NCBI RefSeq assembly: GCF_022317005.1
Contig: NZ_CP081006.1
Coordinates: 4,402,001 to 4,466,000 of the forward strand
Length of the DNA: 64,000 bases
Reading direction: 5' to 3'
DNA from: Mycobacterium sp. IDR2000157661
Lineage (GTDB): Bacteria; Actinomycetota; Actinomycetes; Mycobacteriales; Mycobacteriaceae
In this document: positions 23,004 to 31,507 of the stretch, piece by piece
How positions within the stretch are numbered: the stretch's first letter is position 1
Layout: each line of letters opens with the position of its first letter
Made by a program: the position numbers and the translations under genes
The notes under the pieces: model-generated
What the model was told of the DNA's origin: nothing
Databases searched by the model: none
The model's input: the letters and a program-made list of their open reading frames with translations, nothing else

Positions 23004-24269
23004 ATGCGACTACCACGACGCTCGTCGGTGAAACGGTCGGCTCTCGCTGCGGGAAGCATCGTCGCCGCGGCGAGCCTGGTGCTGGCCGGCTGCGGCAGCA
23101 AGGCGACCGAGTCGGATTCGGCGAACGCGCAGTCCTGCGTCGACACCTCCGGTCCGACGATCAAGGTGGGCGCGCTGAACTCGCTGTCGGGCACTATGGC
23201 CATCTCCGAGGTGACGGTCCGCCACGCCATCGACCTTGCGGTCGAACAGATCAACGCATCGGGCGGCGTGCTGGGCAAGCAGGTCCAGCTGGTCGGTGAG
23301 GACGGCGCCTCCGAACCCACGGTGTTCGCGGAGAAGGCGGAGAAGCTCATCTCCAGCGACTGTGTCGCCGCGGTCTTCGGCGGGTGGACGTCGTCGTCTC
23401 GCAAAGCGATGCTGCCGGTCTTCGAGAGCGCCAACTCGCTGCTGTACTACCCGGTGCAGTACGAGGGCCTGGAATCGTCGAAAAACATCTTCTACACCGG
23501 GGCGACCACCAACCAGCAGATCGTGCCCGCGCTCGACTACCTCAAGGGCCGAGGCGTGACGTCGCTGTACCTGGTGGGCAGTGACTACGTGTTCCCGCAG
23601 ACCGCCAACCGGATCATCAAGGCGTACGCGGAAGCCAACGGGATGGAGATCAAGGGCGAGGACTACACGCCACTCGGCTCGACCGACTTCTCCACCATCG
23701 TCAACAAGGTCCGCAGCGCCGACGCGGACGCCGTGTTCAACACGCTCAACGGTGATTCCAACGTCGCGTTCTTCCGCGAGTACCGCAACGTCGGGCTCAC
23801 GCCCCAGGATATGCCGGTGGTGTCGGTGTCGATCGCCGAGGAGGAGGTCGGCGGCATCGGTGTGCAGAACGTGACCGGCCAGCTGACCGCCTGGGACTAC
23901 TACGAGACCGTCGACAACCCGATGAACAAGGCGTTCGTCGCGGCCTATAAGGACAAGTTCGGCGCGAACAAGCCGACGTCGGATCCCATGGAAGCGGCCT
24001 ACGTGTCGGTGTTCCTGTGGAAGAACACCGTGGAGAAGGCGAAGTCCTTCGACGTCAAGGCGGTGCAGGACGCCGCTGGTGGTGTGACGTTCGATGCCCC
24101 CGAAGGTCTGGTCACCATCGACGGCGAGAACCACCACATCACGAAAACCGCGCGCATCGGCGAGATCCGCCCCGACGGGCTGATCTACACGATCTGGGAG
24201 TCGCCAGGGCCGATCGAGCCCGACCCCTACCTGAAGTCGTACCCATGGGCCGCGGGCCTGTCCAGCTGA
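23004..24269 (+). CDS. urtA: Urea ABC transporter substrate-binding lipoprotein UrtA
   Basis: A 421-residue periplasmic-type binding lipoprotein. The signal ends in the lipobox VLAGC with Cys30 as the lipidated residue. The mature part is a type 1 periplasmic-binding fold of the UrtA/amide family: VGALNSLSGTMAISE, the ligand-pocket stretch FGGWTSSSRKAMLPVFE, YYPVQYEGLESSKNIFYTGA and SDYVFPQTANRI, all characteristic of UrtA. The C-terminus GLIYTIWESPGPIEPDPYL is also diagnostic. It delivers urea (perhaps short amides) to the UrtBC permease. GGGGAAGG provides a ribosome-binding site six bases before ATG 23004. It heads the urtABCDE operon, with 7 bp to urtB. Confidence 0.94.
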   Translation: MRLPRRSSVKRSALAAGSIVAAASLVLAGCGSKATESDSANAQSCVDTSGPTIKVGALNSLSGTMAISEVTVRHAIDLAVEQINASGGVLGKQVQLVGEDGASEPTVFAEKAEKLISSDCVAAVFGGWTSSSRKAMLPVFESANSLLYYPVQYEGLESSKNIFYTGATTNQQIVPALDYLKGRGVTSLYLVGSDYVFPQTANRIIKAYAEANGMEIKGEDYTPLGSTDFSTIVNKVRSADADAVFNTLNGDSNVAFFREYRNVGLTPQDMPVVSVSIAEEEVGGIGVQNVTGQLTAWDYYETVDNPMNKAFVAAYKDKFGANKPTSDPMEAAYVSVFLWKNTVEKAKSFDVKAVQDAAGGVTFDAPEGLVTIDGENHHITKTARIGEIRPDGLIYTIWESPGPIEPDPYLKSYPWAAGLSS

Positions 24270-24276
24270 GTCGGGG

Positions 24277-25161
24277 ATGGATGTCCTGATCGGGCAGCTG
24301 GCAACGGGATTGAGCCTCGGCTCGATCCTGTTGCTGGCTGCGCTGGGCTTGTCACTGACGTTCGGTCAGATGGGCGTCATCAACATGGCGCACGGCGAGT
24401 TCATCATGGCCGGCTGCTACACCGCCTACGTCGTGCAGCAGATCGTATCCAGTGCCGGTGCGTCTCTGCTGATCTCGTTGGTGCTCGGCTTCACGATCGG
24501 CGGTGTGATGGGCGCGCTGCTGGAGACGACGCTGATCCGACGCATGTACCACCGGCCGCTGGACACCCTGCTGGTGACGTTCGGCGTCGGCTTGGTGCTG
24601 CAGCAGGTCGCCCGCGACGTCTTCGGGGCACCCGCGGTCAACGTGGTGGCGCCGGCGTGGCTGTCCGGCGGCGTGGAGATCTTCGGCGCGGTGGTACCGA
24701 AGACCCGCATCTTCATCCTTTTGCTCGCCGTGGCTTGCGTCGTCGCACTGGCCGCCGCCTTGAAGATGAGCCCGATGGGCCGGCGGATCAGGGCCGTGGT
24801 CGCCAACCGCGACCTCGCCGAGACCAGCGGCATCTCTTCGCGCAGAACCGATGTGACGACGTTCTTCATCGGTTCCGGGTTGGCGGCAGTCGCCGGGGTG
24901 GCGTTGACGTTGATCGGTTCGACGAGCCCGACGATCGGCCAGAGCTATCTGATCGACGCGTTCCTCGTGGTGGTGGTCGGAGGTCTCGGGCAGATCAAGG
25001 GCACCGTCATCGCGGCGTTCGGGTTGGGCTTCTTGAACTCGTTCATCGAGTACAACACCACCGCGTCGCTGGCGAAGGTCATCGTCTTCGTGATCATCGT
25101 GATCTTCCTGCAGGCCCGGCCGCAAGGGCTGTTCACCGTTCGGACAAGGAGTCTCGCGTGA
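24277..25161 (+). CDS. urtB: Urea ABC transporter permease UrtB
   Basis: A 294-residue integral membrane permease of the LivH/BraD family, with about eight hydrophobic segments beginning at GLSLGSILLLAALGLSLTFG. The signature MGVINMAHGEFIMAGCYTAY, and PMGRRIRAVVANRDLAETSGI with the later GGLGQIKGTVIAAFGLG, are typical of branched-chain/urea permeases. It forms the channel with UrtC. Its TGA overlaps the GTG start of urtC. The length equals that of the family permease domain without the N-terminal extension seen in proteobacterial UrtB. Confidence 0.93.
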   Translation: MDVLIGQLATGLSLGSILLLAALGLSLTFGQMGVINMAHGEFIMAGCYTAYVVQQIVSSAGASLLISLVLGFTIGGVMGALLETTLIRRMYHRPLDTLLVTFGVGLVLQQVARDVFGAPAVNVVAPAWLSGGVEIFGAVVPKTRIFILLLAVACVVALAAALKMSPMGRRIRAVVANRDLAETSGISSRRTDVTTFFIGSGLAAVAGVALTLIGSTSPTIGQSYLIDAFLVVVVGGLGQIKGTVIAAFGLGFLNSFIEYNTTASLAKVIVFVIIVIFLQARPQGLFTVRTRSLA

Positions 25162-26276
25162 CGACCTTCCTGGGTCGATGGCAGACGTGGGCCGGCTTCG
25201 GTGTCGCGGCGGTGCTGCTGTTCGGTGTCGCGCCGGTGGCGCTGTCGGACTTTCGGCTGAGCCTGCTGGGCAAGTTCCTGTGCTTCGCGATCGTCGCGGT
25301 CGGGATCGGGCTGGCCTGGGGCCGCGGCGGCATGCTGGTGCTGGGGCAGGGGGTGTTCTTCGGCCTCGGGGGCTACATGATGGGCATGCACCTCAAGATC
25401 GCCGACGCACAGATCTTCGGCAACGACGTGCCCGACTTCATGCAGATCGCCGGTGTCCGCGAACTGCCGGCCTACTGGCAACCGTTCGCCTCCCCCGCGT
25501 TCACGTTGCTGGCGATCGTCGTGGTGCCGACGGGTATCGCGGCCGCGCTCGGTCTGGGGGTGTTCAAACGCCGGGTGAAGGGTGCCTACTTCGCGATCCT
25601 GTCTCAGGCGTTGGCCGCGGCGATGGCGATTCTGCTGGTCGGCCAGACCAGCCTGGGAGGCAGCAACGGTCTCAACAGGTTCCGCACGTTCTTCGGGTTC
25701 ACGCTCAACGACCCGGCCAACCGGCGGATGTTGTACTTCATCGCGGCGGGGGTCCTGCTCGTCGTCGTCGCCGTGGTCCGGCAACTGATGCAGAGCCGCT
25801 ATGGCGAACTGCTGGTGGCCGTGCGCGACGGCGAGGAGCGGGTGCGATTCCTCGGCTACGACCCGGCCAACATCAAGGTTGTCGCATACACCGCGGCGGC
25901 GTTGTTCGCCAGCATCGCGGGCGCGCTGTTCGCGCCGATCGTCGGGTTCATCGCACCGTCGCAGGTCGGCATCCTTCCGTCTATCGCGTTTCTGATCGGC
26001 GTGGCGATCGGCGGGCGCACCACGCTGCTGGGTCCGGTGCTGGGCGCGATCGGCGTCGCGTGGGCGCAAACCCTGTTCTCCGAACGGTTCCCCTCGGAGT
26101 GGATCTACGCCCAGGGTCTGTTGTTCATCGTCGTCGTCGGCTTCTTCCCCGCCGGTCTGGCAGGGCTGGGGATGTTGCTGAAACGCCGCCGGGTCCGCAA
26201 GCCGAAGGACCCGGCGCCGCCGAAACCTGTGACCGCAGCCGATCCCGATGCGCAGAAGGTGGGCGCCGCCACATGA
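25158..26276 (+). CDS. urtC: Urea ABC transporter permease UrtC
   Basis: A 372-residue permease of the LivM family, partner of UrtB. It starts at GTG 25158 (VTTFLGRWQTWAGFG), overlapping the urtB stop by four bases; the frame is open upstream but only as shadow. The urea-specific pattern is clear: FLCFAIVAVGIGLAWGRGG, LVLGQGVFFGLGGYMMGMHL and QTSLGGSNGLNRF, followed by LGYDPANIKVVAYTAAALFA and a basic, proline-rich cytoplasmic tail after LGMLLKRRRVRKPKDPAPP. Its stop overlaps the start of urtD (ATGA). Confidence 0.93.
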   Translation: MTTFLGRWQTWAGFGVAAVLLFGVAPVALSDFRLSLLGKFLCFAIVAVGIGLAWGRGGMLVLGQGVFFGLGGYMMGMHLKIADAQIFGNDVPDFMQIAGVRELPAYWQPFASPAFTLLAIVVVPTGIAAALGLGVFKRRVKGAYFAILSQALAAAMAILLVGQTSLGGSNGLNRFRTFFGFTLNDPANRRMLYFIAAGVLLVVVAVVRQLMQSRYGELLVAVRDGEERVRFLGYDPANIKVVAYTAAALFASIAGALFAPIVGFIAPSQVGILPSIAFLIGVAIGGRTTLLGPVLGAIGVAWAQTLFSERFPSEWIYAQGLLFIVVVGFFPAGLAGLGMLLKRRRVRKPKDPAPPKPVTAADPDAQKVGAAT

Positions 26277-27103
26277 CCACGGAAGTGCACCCGATGGAAC
26301 CCGCGACGGGGGGCAACGTCGGCATGGGCACCGAGTACCTCGAAGTCCGAGGACTCACCGTCGATTTCGACGGCTTCAAGGCCGTCAGCGACGTCGACCT
26401 CACGCTGTTCCAGGGCGACCTGCGGTTCCTCATCGGGCCGAACGGGGCGGGCAAGACCACGGTCGTCGATGCGATCACCGGCTTGGTGCACGCGACCGGG
26501 TCGGTCAACAAATCTGGAGTGGAACTGCTCGGCAAGAAGGTGCACCAGATCGCGCGGTCGGGTGTGGGCCGGACCTTCCAGACCGCCAGCGTCTTCGAAC
26601 AACTGACAGTCCTGCAGAACCTGGACATCGCCGCGGGCGCGGGCCGGTCGGTGTGGTCGCTGCTGCGCCGGCGCAGCAGTGTGCCGCCCGTCATCGAGGA
26701 GGCGCTCGAGACGATCGGGCTGGCCGGCCTGGCCGACAAGCCGGCGGGGGTTTTGGCACACGGCCAGAAGCAGTGGCTGGAGATCGGTATGCTGCTCGTC
26801 CAGAACGCCGACGTGCTGCTGCTGGACGAACCGGTCGCGGGCATGAGCCACGAAGAACGCGAGGAGACCGGAAACCTGTTGCGGCGCATCGGCGCTCAGC
26901 GCACGGTTGTCGTCGTCGAGCACGATATGGACTTCATGCGCGCCTTCGCCACCTCGGTGACCGTGCTCGCCCGCGGGCAGGTGATTGCCCAGGGATCGGT
27001 CGCCGACGTGCAGGCGAACCCGAAAGTGCAGGAGGTCTACCTCGGCACCGCCGCAGCGGGCACCGGCGGCGTGCCGGACGAACTCATCGAGGAGAACCCC
27101 TGA
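26273..27103 (+). CDS. urtD: Urea ABC transporter ATP-binding protein UrtD
   Basis: A 276-residue ABC ATPase of the LivG type. It has Walker A GPNGAGKTT near residue 60, the Q-loop segment GRTFQTASVFEQLTVLQNL, a modified signature region VLAHGQKQWLEIGMLL (AHGQKQ in place of LSGGQ, usual in UrtD), Walker B VLLLDEPVAGM and the switch His in VVVEHDMDFMR. It energises urea import through UrtBC together with UrtE. The start ATG 26273 overlaps the urtC stop; a 25-residue N-terminal extension precedes the domain. Confidence 0.94.
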   Translation: MTTEVHPMEPATGGNVGMGTEYLEVRGLTVDFDGFKAVSDVDLTLFQGDLRFLIGPNGAGKTTVVDAITGLVHATGSVNKSGVELLGKKVHQIARSGVGRTFQTASVFEQLTVLQNLDIAAGAGRSVWSLLRRRSSVPPVIEEALETIGLAGLADKPAGVLAHGQKQWLEIGMLLVQNADVLLLDEPVAGMSHEEREETGNLLRRIGAQRTVVVVEHDMDFMRAFATSVTVLARGQVIAQGSVADVQANPKVQEVYLGTAAAGTGGVPDELIEENP

Positions 27104-27795
27104 TGCTCCAGCTTGTCGACGTGAGTTGCGGATACGGCAGGTCGGAGGTCATCCACGGCGTCAGCGTGGAGGTGCCGTCCGACGGGGTGGCGGCGGTGAT
27201 GGGCCACAACGGCGCCGGCAAGACGACCCTGCTGCGCGCCGCGGTGGGGTTGCTCAAATGCAATACCGGCACGGTGCTCTTCGATGGCGACGACATCACC
27301 AGATTGCGTCCCAGCGCTCGGGTGGCACGGGGTCTGGCCTACGTCCCGCAGGGACAGCAGTCTTTCGGTCAGCTGACGACGATGGAGAACCTGCAGGTGG
27401 TCGCGGACGGCCGGAGGAACGGCAAGCAGCTGATCGACGAACAGCTCGACCTGTTTCCCGCGTTGAGCGAGTTGCTGACGCGGCGCGCGGGCCTGCTGTC
27501 GGGCGGGCAACGCCAACAGCTGGCGATCGCCCGCGCGCTGATCACCACACCGAAGTGCCTGATCCTCGACGAGCCCACCGAAGGCATCCAGCCGTCGGTG
27601 GTCGCCGAGATTGAGGCGGCGATCACCGCCCTGACCCGGCGTGGTGACTTCGGTGTGCTGCTGGTCGAGCAGCACATCGGCTTCGCGCTGGAGTCCTCGC
27701 AGCGCTATTACGTCCTGGAGTCCGGCCGCGTCACCTCCAGCGGCACCGGCGGCTCGGCATCGGAAGCCGATGTCCGCGCCGCCATGGCCATCTAG
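27103..27795 (+). CDS. urtE: Urea ABC transporter ATP-binding protein UrtE
   Basis: A 230-residue ABC ATPase of the LivF type, second nucleotide-binding subunit of the urea importer. It has Walker A GHNGAGKTT near residue 35, the Q-loop VPQGQQSFGQLTTMENL, signature LSGGQRQQLAIARAL, Walker B CLILDEPTEGIQPS and the switch His in LLVEQHIGFAL. VPQGQ and EPTEGIQPS are typical UrtE/LivF sequences. The ATG at 27103 overlaps the urtD stop (TGATG). It is the last gene of the operon; no urease or urea amidolyase genes are in the window, so urea must be used by enzymes encoded elsewhere. Confidence 0.94.
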   Translation: MLQLVDVSCGYGRSEVIHGVSVEVPSDGVAAVMGHNGAGKTTLLRAAVGLLKCNTGTVLFDGDDITRLRPSARVARGLAYVPQGQQSFGQLTTMENLQVVADGRRNGKQLIDEQLDLFPALSELLTRRAGLLSGGQRQQLAIARALITTPKCLILDEPTEGIQPSVVAEIEAAITALTRRGDFGVLLVEQHIGFALESSQRYYVLESGRVTSSGTGGSASEADVRAAMAI

Positions 27796-27827
27796 GGCCC
27801 CTTGCTCGCGAGGCCCCCCTTTGCGCG

Positions 27828-27887
27828 CGAGCGTGCGGGTCTGCTCCCGACACTCCGCGAATCTTCGACAGTTTGCGCACGCCCGCG
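27828..27887 (+). repeat. Palindromic dispersed repeat, copy A
   Basis: A stretch of about 60 bp begins CGAGCGTGCGGGTCTGCT and ends GCGCACGCCCGCG, so its ends are near-complementary. It aligns along its length, with roughly four fifths of bases identical by eye, to the reverse complement of 28513-28573. The pair brackets the small membrane protein gene. It is REP/MITE-like and may also act as a terminator after urtE. Confidence 0.6.
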
Positions 27888-27913
27888 ACCGGCGAGGTGG
27901 CACGCTGCATGGC

Positions 27914-28444
27914 GTGGAATCTTCAGCCGAGCCCCGCGTTCTCGCCGACACGGGTGGTCTGGTGGTCACCGATGACGGGCGACGGGTCAACGTCTTCGAC
28001 CGCCGCACCGGAGGCCTGGTTGTGATGACGTTCGTGCTGGGCGTGCTGACCCTGGTCGTCGGCGGATTCGGTCTGGTCGCACTCATCGGCGGCACGCCGT
28101 CGCGCGGCCTCGGCGCGATCTTCACTGCGGCGGCAGCGGTGTTGGCGGTTCTGCTCGCCGTCGCCGTGCGCAAGTTTCGCCGGCGTCGCCGCCAACCGCT
28201 GCACACATGCCGGTCCGTCGCGGTGCTCGACCGAAAGCTGAACCTGTTCAGTTACGGCGGGGGCGGGCTCGTCCAGCTGGATCAGGTGCAGTTCGCCCGC
28301 AGGTTCCAAATCGGTTCCAGCTCACCGAAGCTGGTGGCCGTCACCCCTGGCGATACGAAAGTTCTCAAGCGCGGCAACCCGTTCGACGGTGGAGTGGGCA
28401 AGGTCGACGAGCTGCTCAACGCCGTCGCCCAGGGCGTGCACTGA
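27914..28444 (+). CDS. Hypothetical membrane protein
   Basis: A 176-residue protein with two predicted transmembrane helices (about residues 37-58, VMTFVLGVLTLVVGGFGLVA, and 68-86, FTAAAAVLAVLLAVAV). A basic stretch RKFRRRRRQP and a C-terminal soluble part follow (SVAVLDRKLNLFSYGGGG, TPGDTKVLKRGNPFDGG). The start is taken as GTG 27914; no ATG is available in frame. I do not recognise the family. It is flanked by two inverted copies of a palindromic repeat, which sets it apart from both the urt operon and hisS. Confidence 0.6.
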   Translation: MESSAEPRVLADTGGLVVTDDGRRVNVFDRRTGGLVVMTFVLGVLTLVVGGFGLVALIGGTPSRGLGAIFTAAAAVLAVLLAVAVRKFRRRRRQPLHTCRSVAVLDRKLNLFSYGGGGLVQLDQVQFARRFQIGSSSPKLVAVTPGDTKVLKRGNPFDGGVGKVDELLNAVAQGVH

Positions 28445-28498
28445 CGCGTCACCTTTCCAAGTGAGTGCGATCAACGAGGTGGCACCGCCGCAGTCGAC

Positions 28499-28573
28499 GC
28501 ACGCTCGACGGGCCGCGAGCGTGCAGCCCTGTCGCAATTTCGCGGCGTGTCGCGCAGCAGACACGCACGCTCG
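28499..28573. repeat. Palindromic dispersed repeat, copy B, with nested terminator hairpin
   Basis: GCACGCTCG (28499-28507) and CGAGCGTGC (28516-28524) form a perfect 9-bp stem with an 8-base loop. A third arm, GCACGCTCG at 28565-28573, can pair with the same CGAGCGTGC, giving two mutually exclusive hairpins. The part 28513-28573 is the reverse-complement copy of 27828-27887. It lies between the convergent membrane-protein gene and hisS and probably terminates both. Confidence 0.62.
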
Positions 28574-28584
28574 GCCGAATGTGG

Positions 28585-29850
28585 TCAGCCGCGGTTGAGT
28601 CGGGCGAGTACCTCGGTGAGCACGTCGTCGACCGGGACGTCGGTCTGCTCGCCGGTCGCGAGGCTCTTCACCCCGATCGTGCCCGCCTCGATATCGCGGT
28701 CGCCTGCCACCAGCGCCAGCGCGGCGCCCGACCGGTCCGCGGCGCGCATCGCGCCCTTGACACCGCGGTCACCGTAAGCCAGGTCGACACGCACACCGGC
28801 GGCGCGCAACCGTGCGCCCAGCACCGACAGCTTCAGCTTGGCCTGCTCTCCCAGCGGCACCCCGAACACGTCGACGCGGGCCCTGCCGCCGACCTCTCTG
28901 CCCTCGGCCTTGAGCGCCAGCACGGTCCGGTCCACGCCGAGTCCGAAACCGATGCCCGACAGGTCTTTCCCGCCGAGCTGGCGCATCAGCCCGTCGTAGC
29001 GGCCACCACCGCCGATGCCGCTCTGCGCACCGAGTCCGTCGTGCACGAACTCGAACGTAGTCTTGGTGTAGTAGTCCAGACCGCGCACCATGCGCGGGTT
29101 GATGACGTAGGGCACGTCGAGGGCGTCCAGATGCGCCAGCACGCTGTCGAAATGCTGCTTGGCGACATCGGACAGGTGGTCGAGCATCACCGGCGCGTCA
29201 GCGGTCAGTTCCCGGATGGCGGGGCGTTTGTCGTCGAGCACCCGCAGCGGGTTGATCTCGGCGCGCCTGCGGGTCTCCTCGTCGAGGTCGAGCTTGAACA
29301 GGAATTGCTGCAACAGTTCCCGGTACTGCGACCGGCAGGTGTCATCGCCCAGAGACGTGATCTCCAACCGAAAGCCGTCGAGCCCCAGGGACCGGAACCC
29401 GGCGTCGGCGATCGCGATCACCTCGGCGTCCAGTGCGGGGTCGTCGACACCGATTGCCTCTACACCGACTTGCTGTAGCTGGCGGTAGCGGCCGGCCTGC
29501 GGACGTTCGTAACGGAAGAACGGTCCGGCGTAGCAGAGCTTCACCGGCAGCGGGCCGCGGTCGAGTCCGTGCTCGATGACGGCGCGCATCACGCCTGCGG
29601 TGCCCTCCGGCCGCAGCGTCACCGACCGGTCGCCGCGGTCGGCGAAGGTGTACATCTCCTTGGAGACGACGTCGGTGGACTCGCCAACGCCGCGGGCGAA
29701 CAGCGCGGTGTCCTCGAAGATCGGCAGCTCGATGTCGCCGTACCCCGCCCTGCGGGCGGTGTCGAGCAGGCCGTCACGGACACCGACGAACTGCGCCGAG
29801 TCGGGCGGCAGGTAGTCCGGGACGCCCTTGGGCGCCTGAAACTCACTCAC
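28585..29850 (-). CDS. hisS: Histidyl-tRNA synthetase
   Basis: Class II synthetase charging tRNA-His, 421 residues, the normal bacterial length. It starts at GTG 29850 (SEFQAPKGVPDYLPPDSAQF). Motif 2 is FFRYERPQAGRYRQLQQVG; the HisRS-specific signatures are RGLDYYTKTTFEFVHDGLG (HisA-type motif) and GIGFGLGVDRTVLAL (motif 3). The C-terminal anticodon-binding domain contains VDLAYGDRGVKGAMRAADRSG. The upstream hydrolase gene ends immediately before it (no gap), as for Rv2580c/Rv2581c, so the two are likely co-transcribed. Confidence 0.96.
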   Translation of the reverse strand: MSEFQAPKGVPDYLPPDSAQFVGVRDGLLDTARRAGYGDIELPIFEDTALFARGVGESTDVVSKEMYTFADRGDRSVTLRPEGTAGVMRAVIEHGLDRGPLPVKLCYAGPFFRYERPQAGRYRQLQQVGVEAIGVDDPALDAEVIAIADAGFRSLGLDGFRLEITSLGDDTCRSQYRELLQQFLFKLDLDEETRRRAEINPLRVLDDKRPAIRELTADAPVMLDHLSDVAKQHFDSVLAHLDALDVPYVINPRMVRGLDYYTKTTFEFVHDGLGAQSGIGGGGRYDGLMRQLGGKDLSGIGFGLGVDRTVLALKAEGREVGGRARVDVFGVPLGEQAKLKLSVLGARLRAAGVRVDLAYGDRGVKGAMRAADRSGAALALVAGDRDIEAGTIGVKSLATGEQTDVPVDDVLTEVLARLNRG

Positions 29851-30525
29851 TTAGCTCAAGCCTTCGAGAAACGGATTGTGGCGGCGCTCGAATCCGATCG
29901 TGGACTTGGGGCCGTGCCCCGGTAGTACCACGGTGTCGTCGTCGAGCACCAACAGTTTGTTGACGATCGAGCCGAGCAGGTCGCGGCCGCTGCCACCCGG
30001 CAGGTCGGTGCGGCCCACGGACTGCCGGAACAGGGTATCGCCCGTGAAAGCCAACTCGTCGGGCCCCCGCACCACACGGAACACCACCGAACCCCGGGTG
30101 TGGCCGGGCGTGTGGTCGACGGTCACGGTGATGCCGCCCAGCTCGATCTTGTCCCCGTCGCGGTCCAGCTCGACGACCTGCCGAGGCTCGCGGAACATCG
30201 CCTTCAACGCGAACTGGGCCAGACCCGTCGCAAGTCCCGGCCCGAAGTCCTTGATCGGGTCGGTGAGCATGACGCGGTCCTCCGGATGGATGAAGGCCGG
30301 GCATCCGTACATGTCGGCCACCTTCTGCGCCGACGAGATGTGGTCGATGTGCCCATGGGTGAGCAGCACCGCCGAGGGGGTCAGGTGGTTCTCGTCGAGG
30401 ATCCGGCGAAGCGGCGACATCGCCCGCTGCCCCGGGTCGACGACGATCGCGTCGGCGCCTGGGTGGGGAGCCAGCACGTAGCAGTTGCACGCCAACATGC
30501 CGGCCGGGAAGCCGGTGATGAACAC
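29851..30525 (-). CDS. Glyoxalase II-like MBL-fold hydrolase (Rv2581c-like)
   Basis: A 224-residue metallo-beta-lactamase-fold hydrolase resembling hydroxyacylglutathione hydrolase and persulfide dioxygenase families. Metal ligands are visible in LLTHGHIDHISSAQ near residue 51, DHTPGHTRGSVVF near residue 125, LAFTGDTLFRQSVGRTDL and VLPGHGPKSTIG. The start GTG 30525 (VFITGFPAGMLACNCYVL) has GGGAGA upstream and matches the mycobacterial orthologue length. It lies directly upstream of hisS. The exact substrate in mycobacteria, which use mycothiol rather than glutathione, is not known. Confidence 0.88.
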   Translation of the reverse strand: MFITGFPAGMLACNCYVLAPHPGADAIVVDPGQRAMSPLRRILDENHLTPSAVLLTHGHIDHISSAQKVADMYGCPAFIHPEDRVMLTDPIKDFGPGLATGLAQFALKAMFREPRQVVELDRDGDKIELGGITVTVDHTPGHTRGSVVFRVVRGPDELAFTGDTLFRQSVGRTDLPGGSGRDLLGSIVNKLLVLDDDTVVLPGHGPKSTIGFERRHNPFLEGLS

Positions 30526-30632
30526 GGCGTCCAGTCTCCCACCCCGCCTCGGCGTGGGGCGTAAGGCCACACTCAGCAACGCCTGGCACACTCGTTGCCG
30601 ACCGATCCACATCAGCCAGGAGGACACCGGCG

Positions 30633-31502
30633 GTGCCGACCAACGAACAGCGGCGCGCGACAGCGAAGCGCAAACTCGAACGGCAACTGGAGCGACGTGC
30701 CGCCAAGGAACGCAGACGTCGCCTGTGGGCGATCATCGGCTCGGTGGCCGGCGCCGCCGTGGTGGTCGCCGCCGTCGCGACCGTCGTCGTCATGAACAAG
30801 GACTCCGACAGCCAGGACATGGCCGCCACCGACACGTCGACCACCTCCGCGGCGCCGTCAGCGCCCGGCGAGTTGCCCGCCTTCGCCGCGCCCGCCGGCC
30901 TCGGCGAGGACTGCCAGTACCCGGCGTCGGCCGAGAAGGCGAGCAAGGACGTCGAGCCGCCGCGCACGGGCAAGGTGCCGACCGATCCCGCGCAGGTCAG
31001 CGCCAGCATGGCGACCGACCGAGGCAACATCGGACTGCTCCTGGACAACGGCAAGGCGCCGTGCACGGTGAACAGCTTCGCCAGCCTCGCGCAGCAGGGC
31101 TTCTTCGACAACACCCCGTGCCACCGGCTGACCACCGCGGAGTCGCTGAAAGTGCTCCAATGCGGTGATCCGAGCGGCAAGGGCACCGGCGGACCGGGCT
31201 ACTCGTTCGCCAACGAGTACCCGACCAACCAGTACCAGCCCGATGACCCGCAACGGCTGGAACCGGTGCGCTACCCGCGCGGCACCCTGGCCATGGCCAA
31301 CGCCGGCCCCAATACGAATGGCAGCCAGTTCTTCCTGGTCTACGGGGACTCGATGTTGCCGCCGGGCTACACGGTCTTCGGCACGATCGACGAGACCGGC
31401 CTGGCGACGCTGGACAAGATCGCGTCGGCCGGGGTCGCCGGCGGCGGGCAGGACGGTGCTCCTGCGACGCCGGTCAACATCAAGTCGATCCTGCTGGACT
31501 GA
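30633..31502 (+). CDS. ppiB: Membrane-anchored cyclophilin-type peptidyl-prolyl cis-trans isomerase (PpiB-like)
   Basis: A 289-residue protein corresponding to Rv2582. A basic cytoplasmic N-terminus (QRRATAKRKLERQLERRAAK) precedes one transmembrane helix (about residues 32-53, LWAIIGSVAGAAVVVAAVAT). A linker and an extracytoplasmic cyclophilin domain follow (NSFASLAQQGFFDNTPCHRL, GTGGPGYSFANEYP, YPRGTLAMANAGPNTNGSQF). It probably assists folding of exported proteins. GTG 30633 has an AGGAGG ribosome-binding site. The pattern CQYP plus two further Cys residues in the domain may form disulfides. A second cyclophilin gene follows within 6 bp. Confidence 0.9.
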   Translation: MPTNEQRRATAKRKLERQLERRAAKERRRRLWAIIGSVAGAAVVVAAVATVVVMNKDSDSQDMAATDTSTTSAAPSAPGELPAFAAPAGLGEDCQYPASAEKASKDVEPPRTGKVPTDPAQVSASMATDRGNIGLLLDNGKAPCTVNSFASLAQQGFFDNTPCHRLTTAESLKVLQCGDPSGKGTGGPGYSFANEYPTNQYQPDDPQRLEPVRYPRGTLAMANAGPNTNGSQFFLVYGDSMLPPGYTVFGTIDETGLATLDKIASAGVAGGGQDGAPATPVNIKSILLD

Positions 31503-31507
31503 GCAGG

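Noticed and set aside
24945..26069. Long frame antisense to urtB-urtC
   Set aside because: Arg/Asp/His/Gln-rich shadow of membrane-protein codons; the urt genes are clear.
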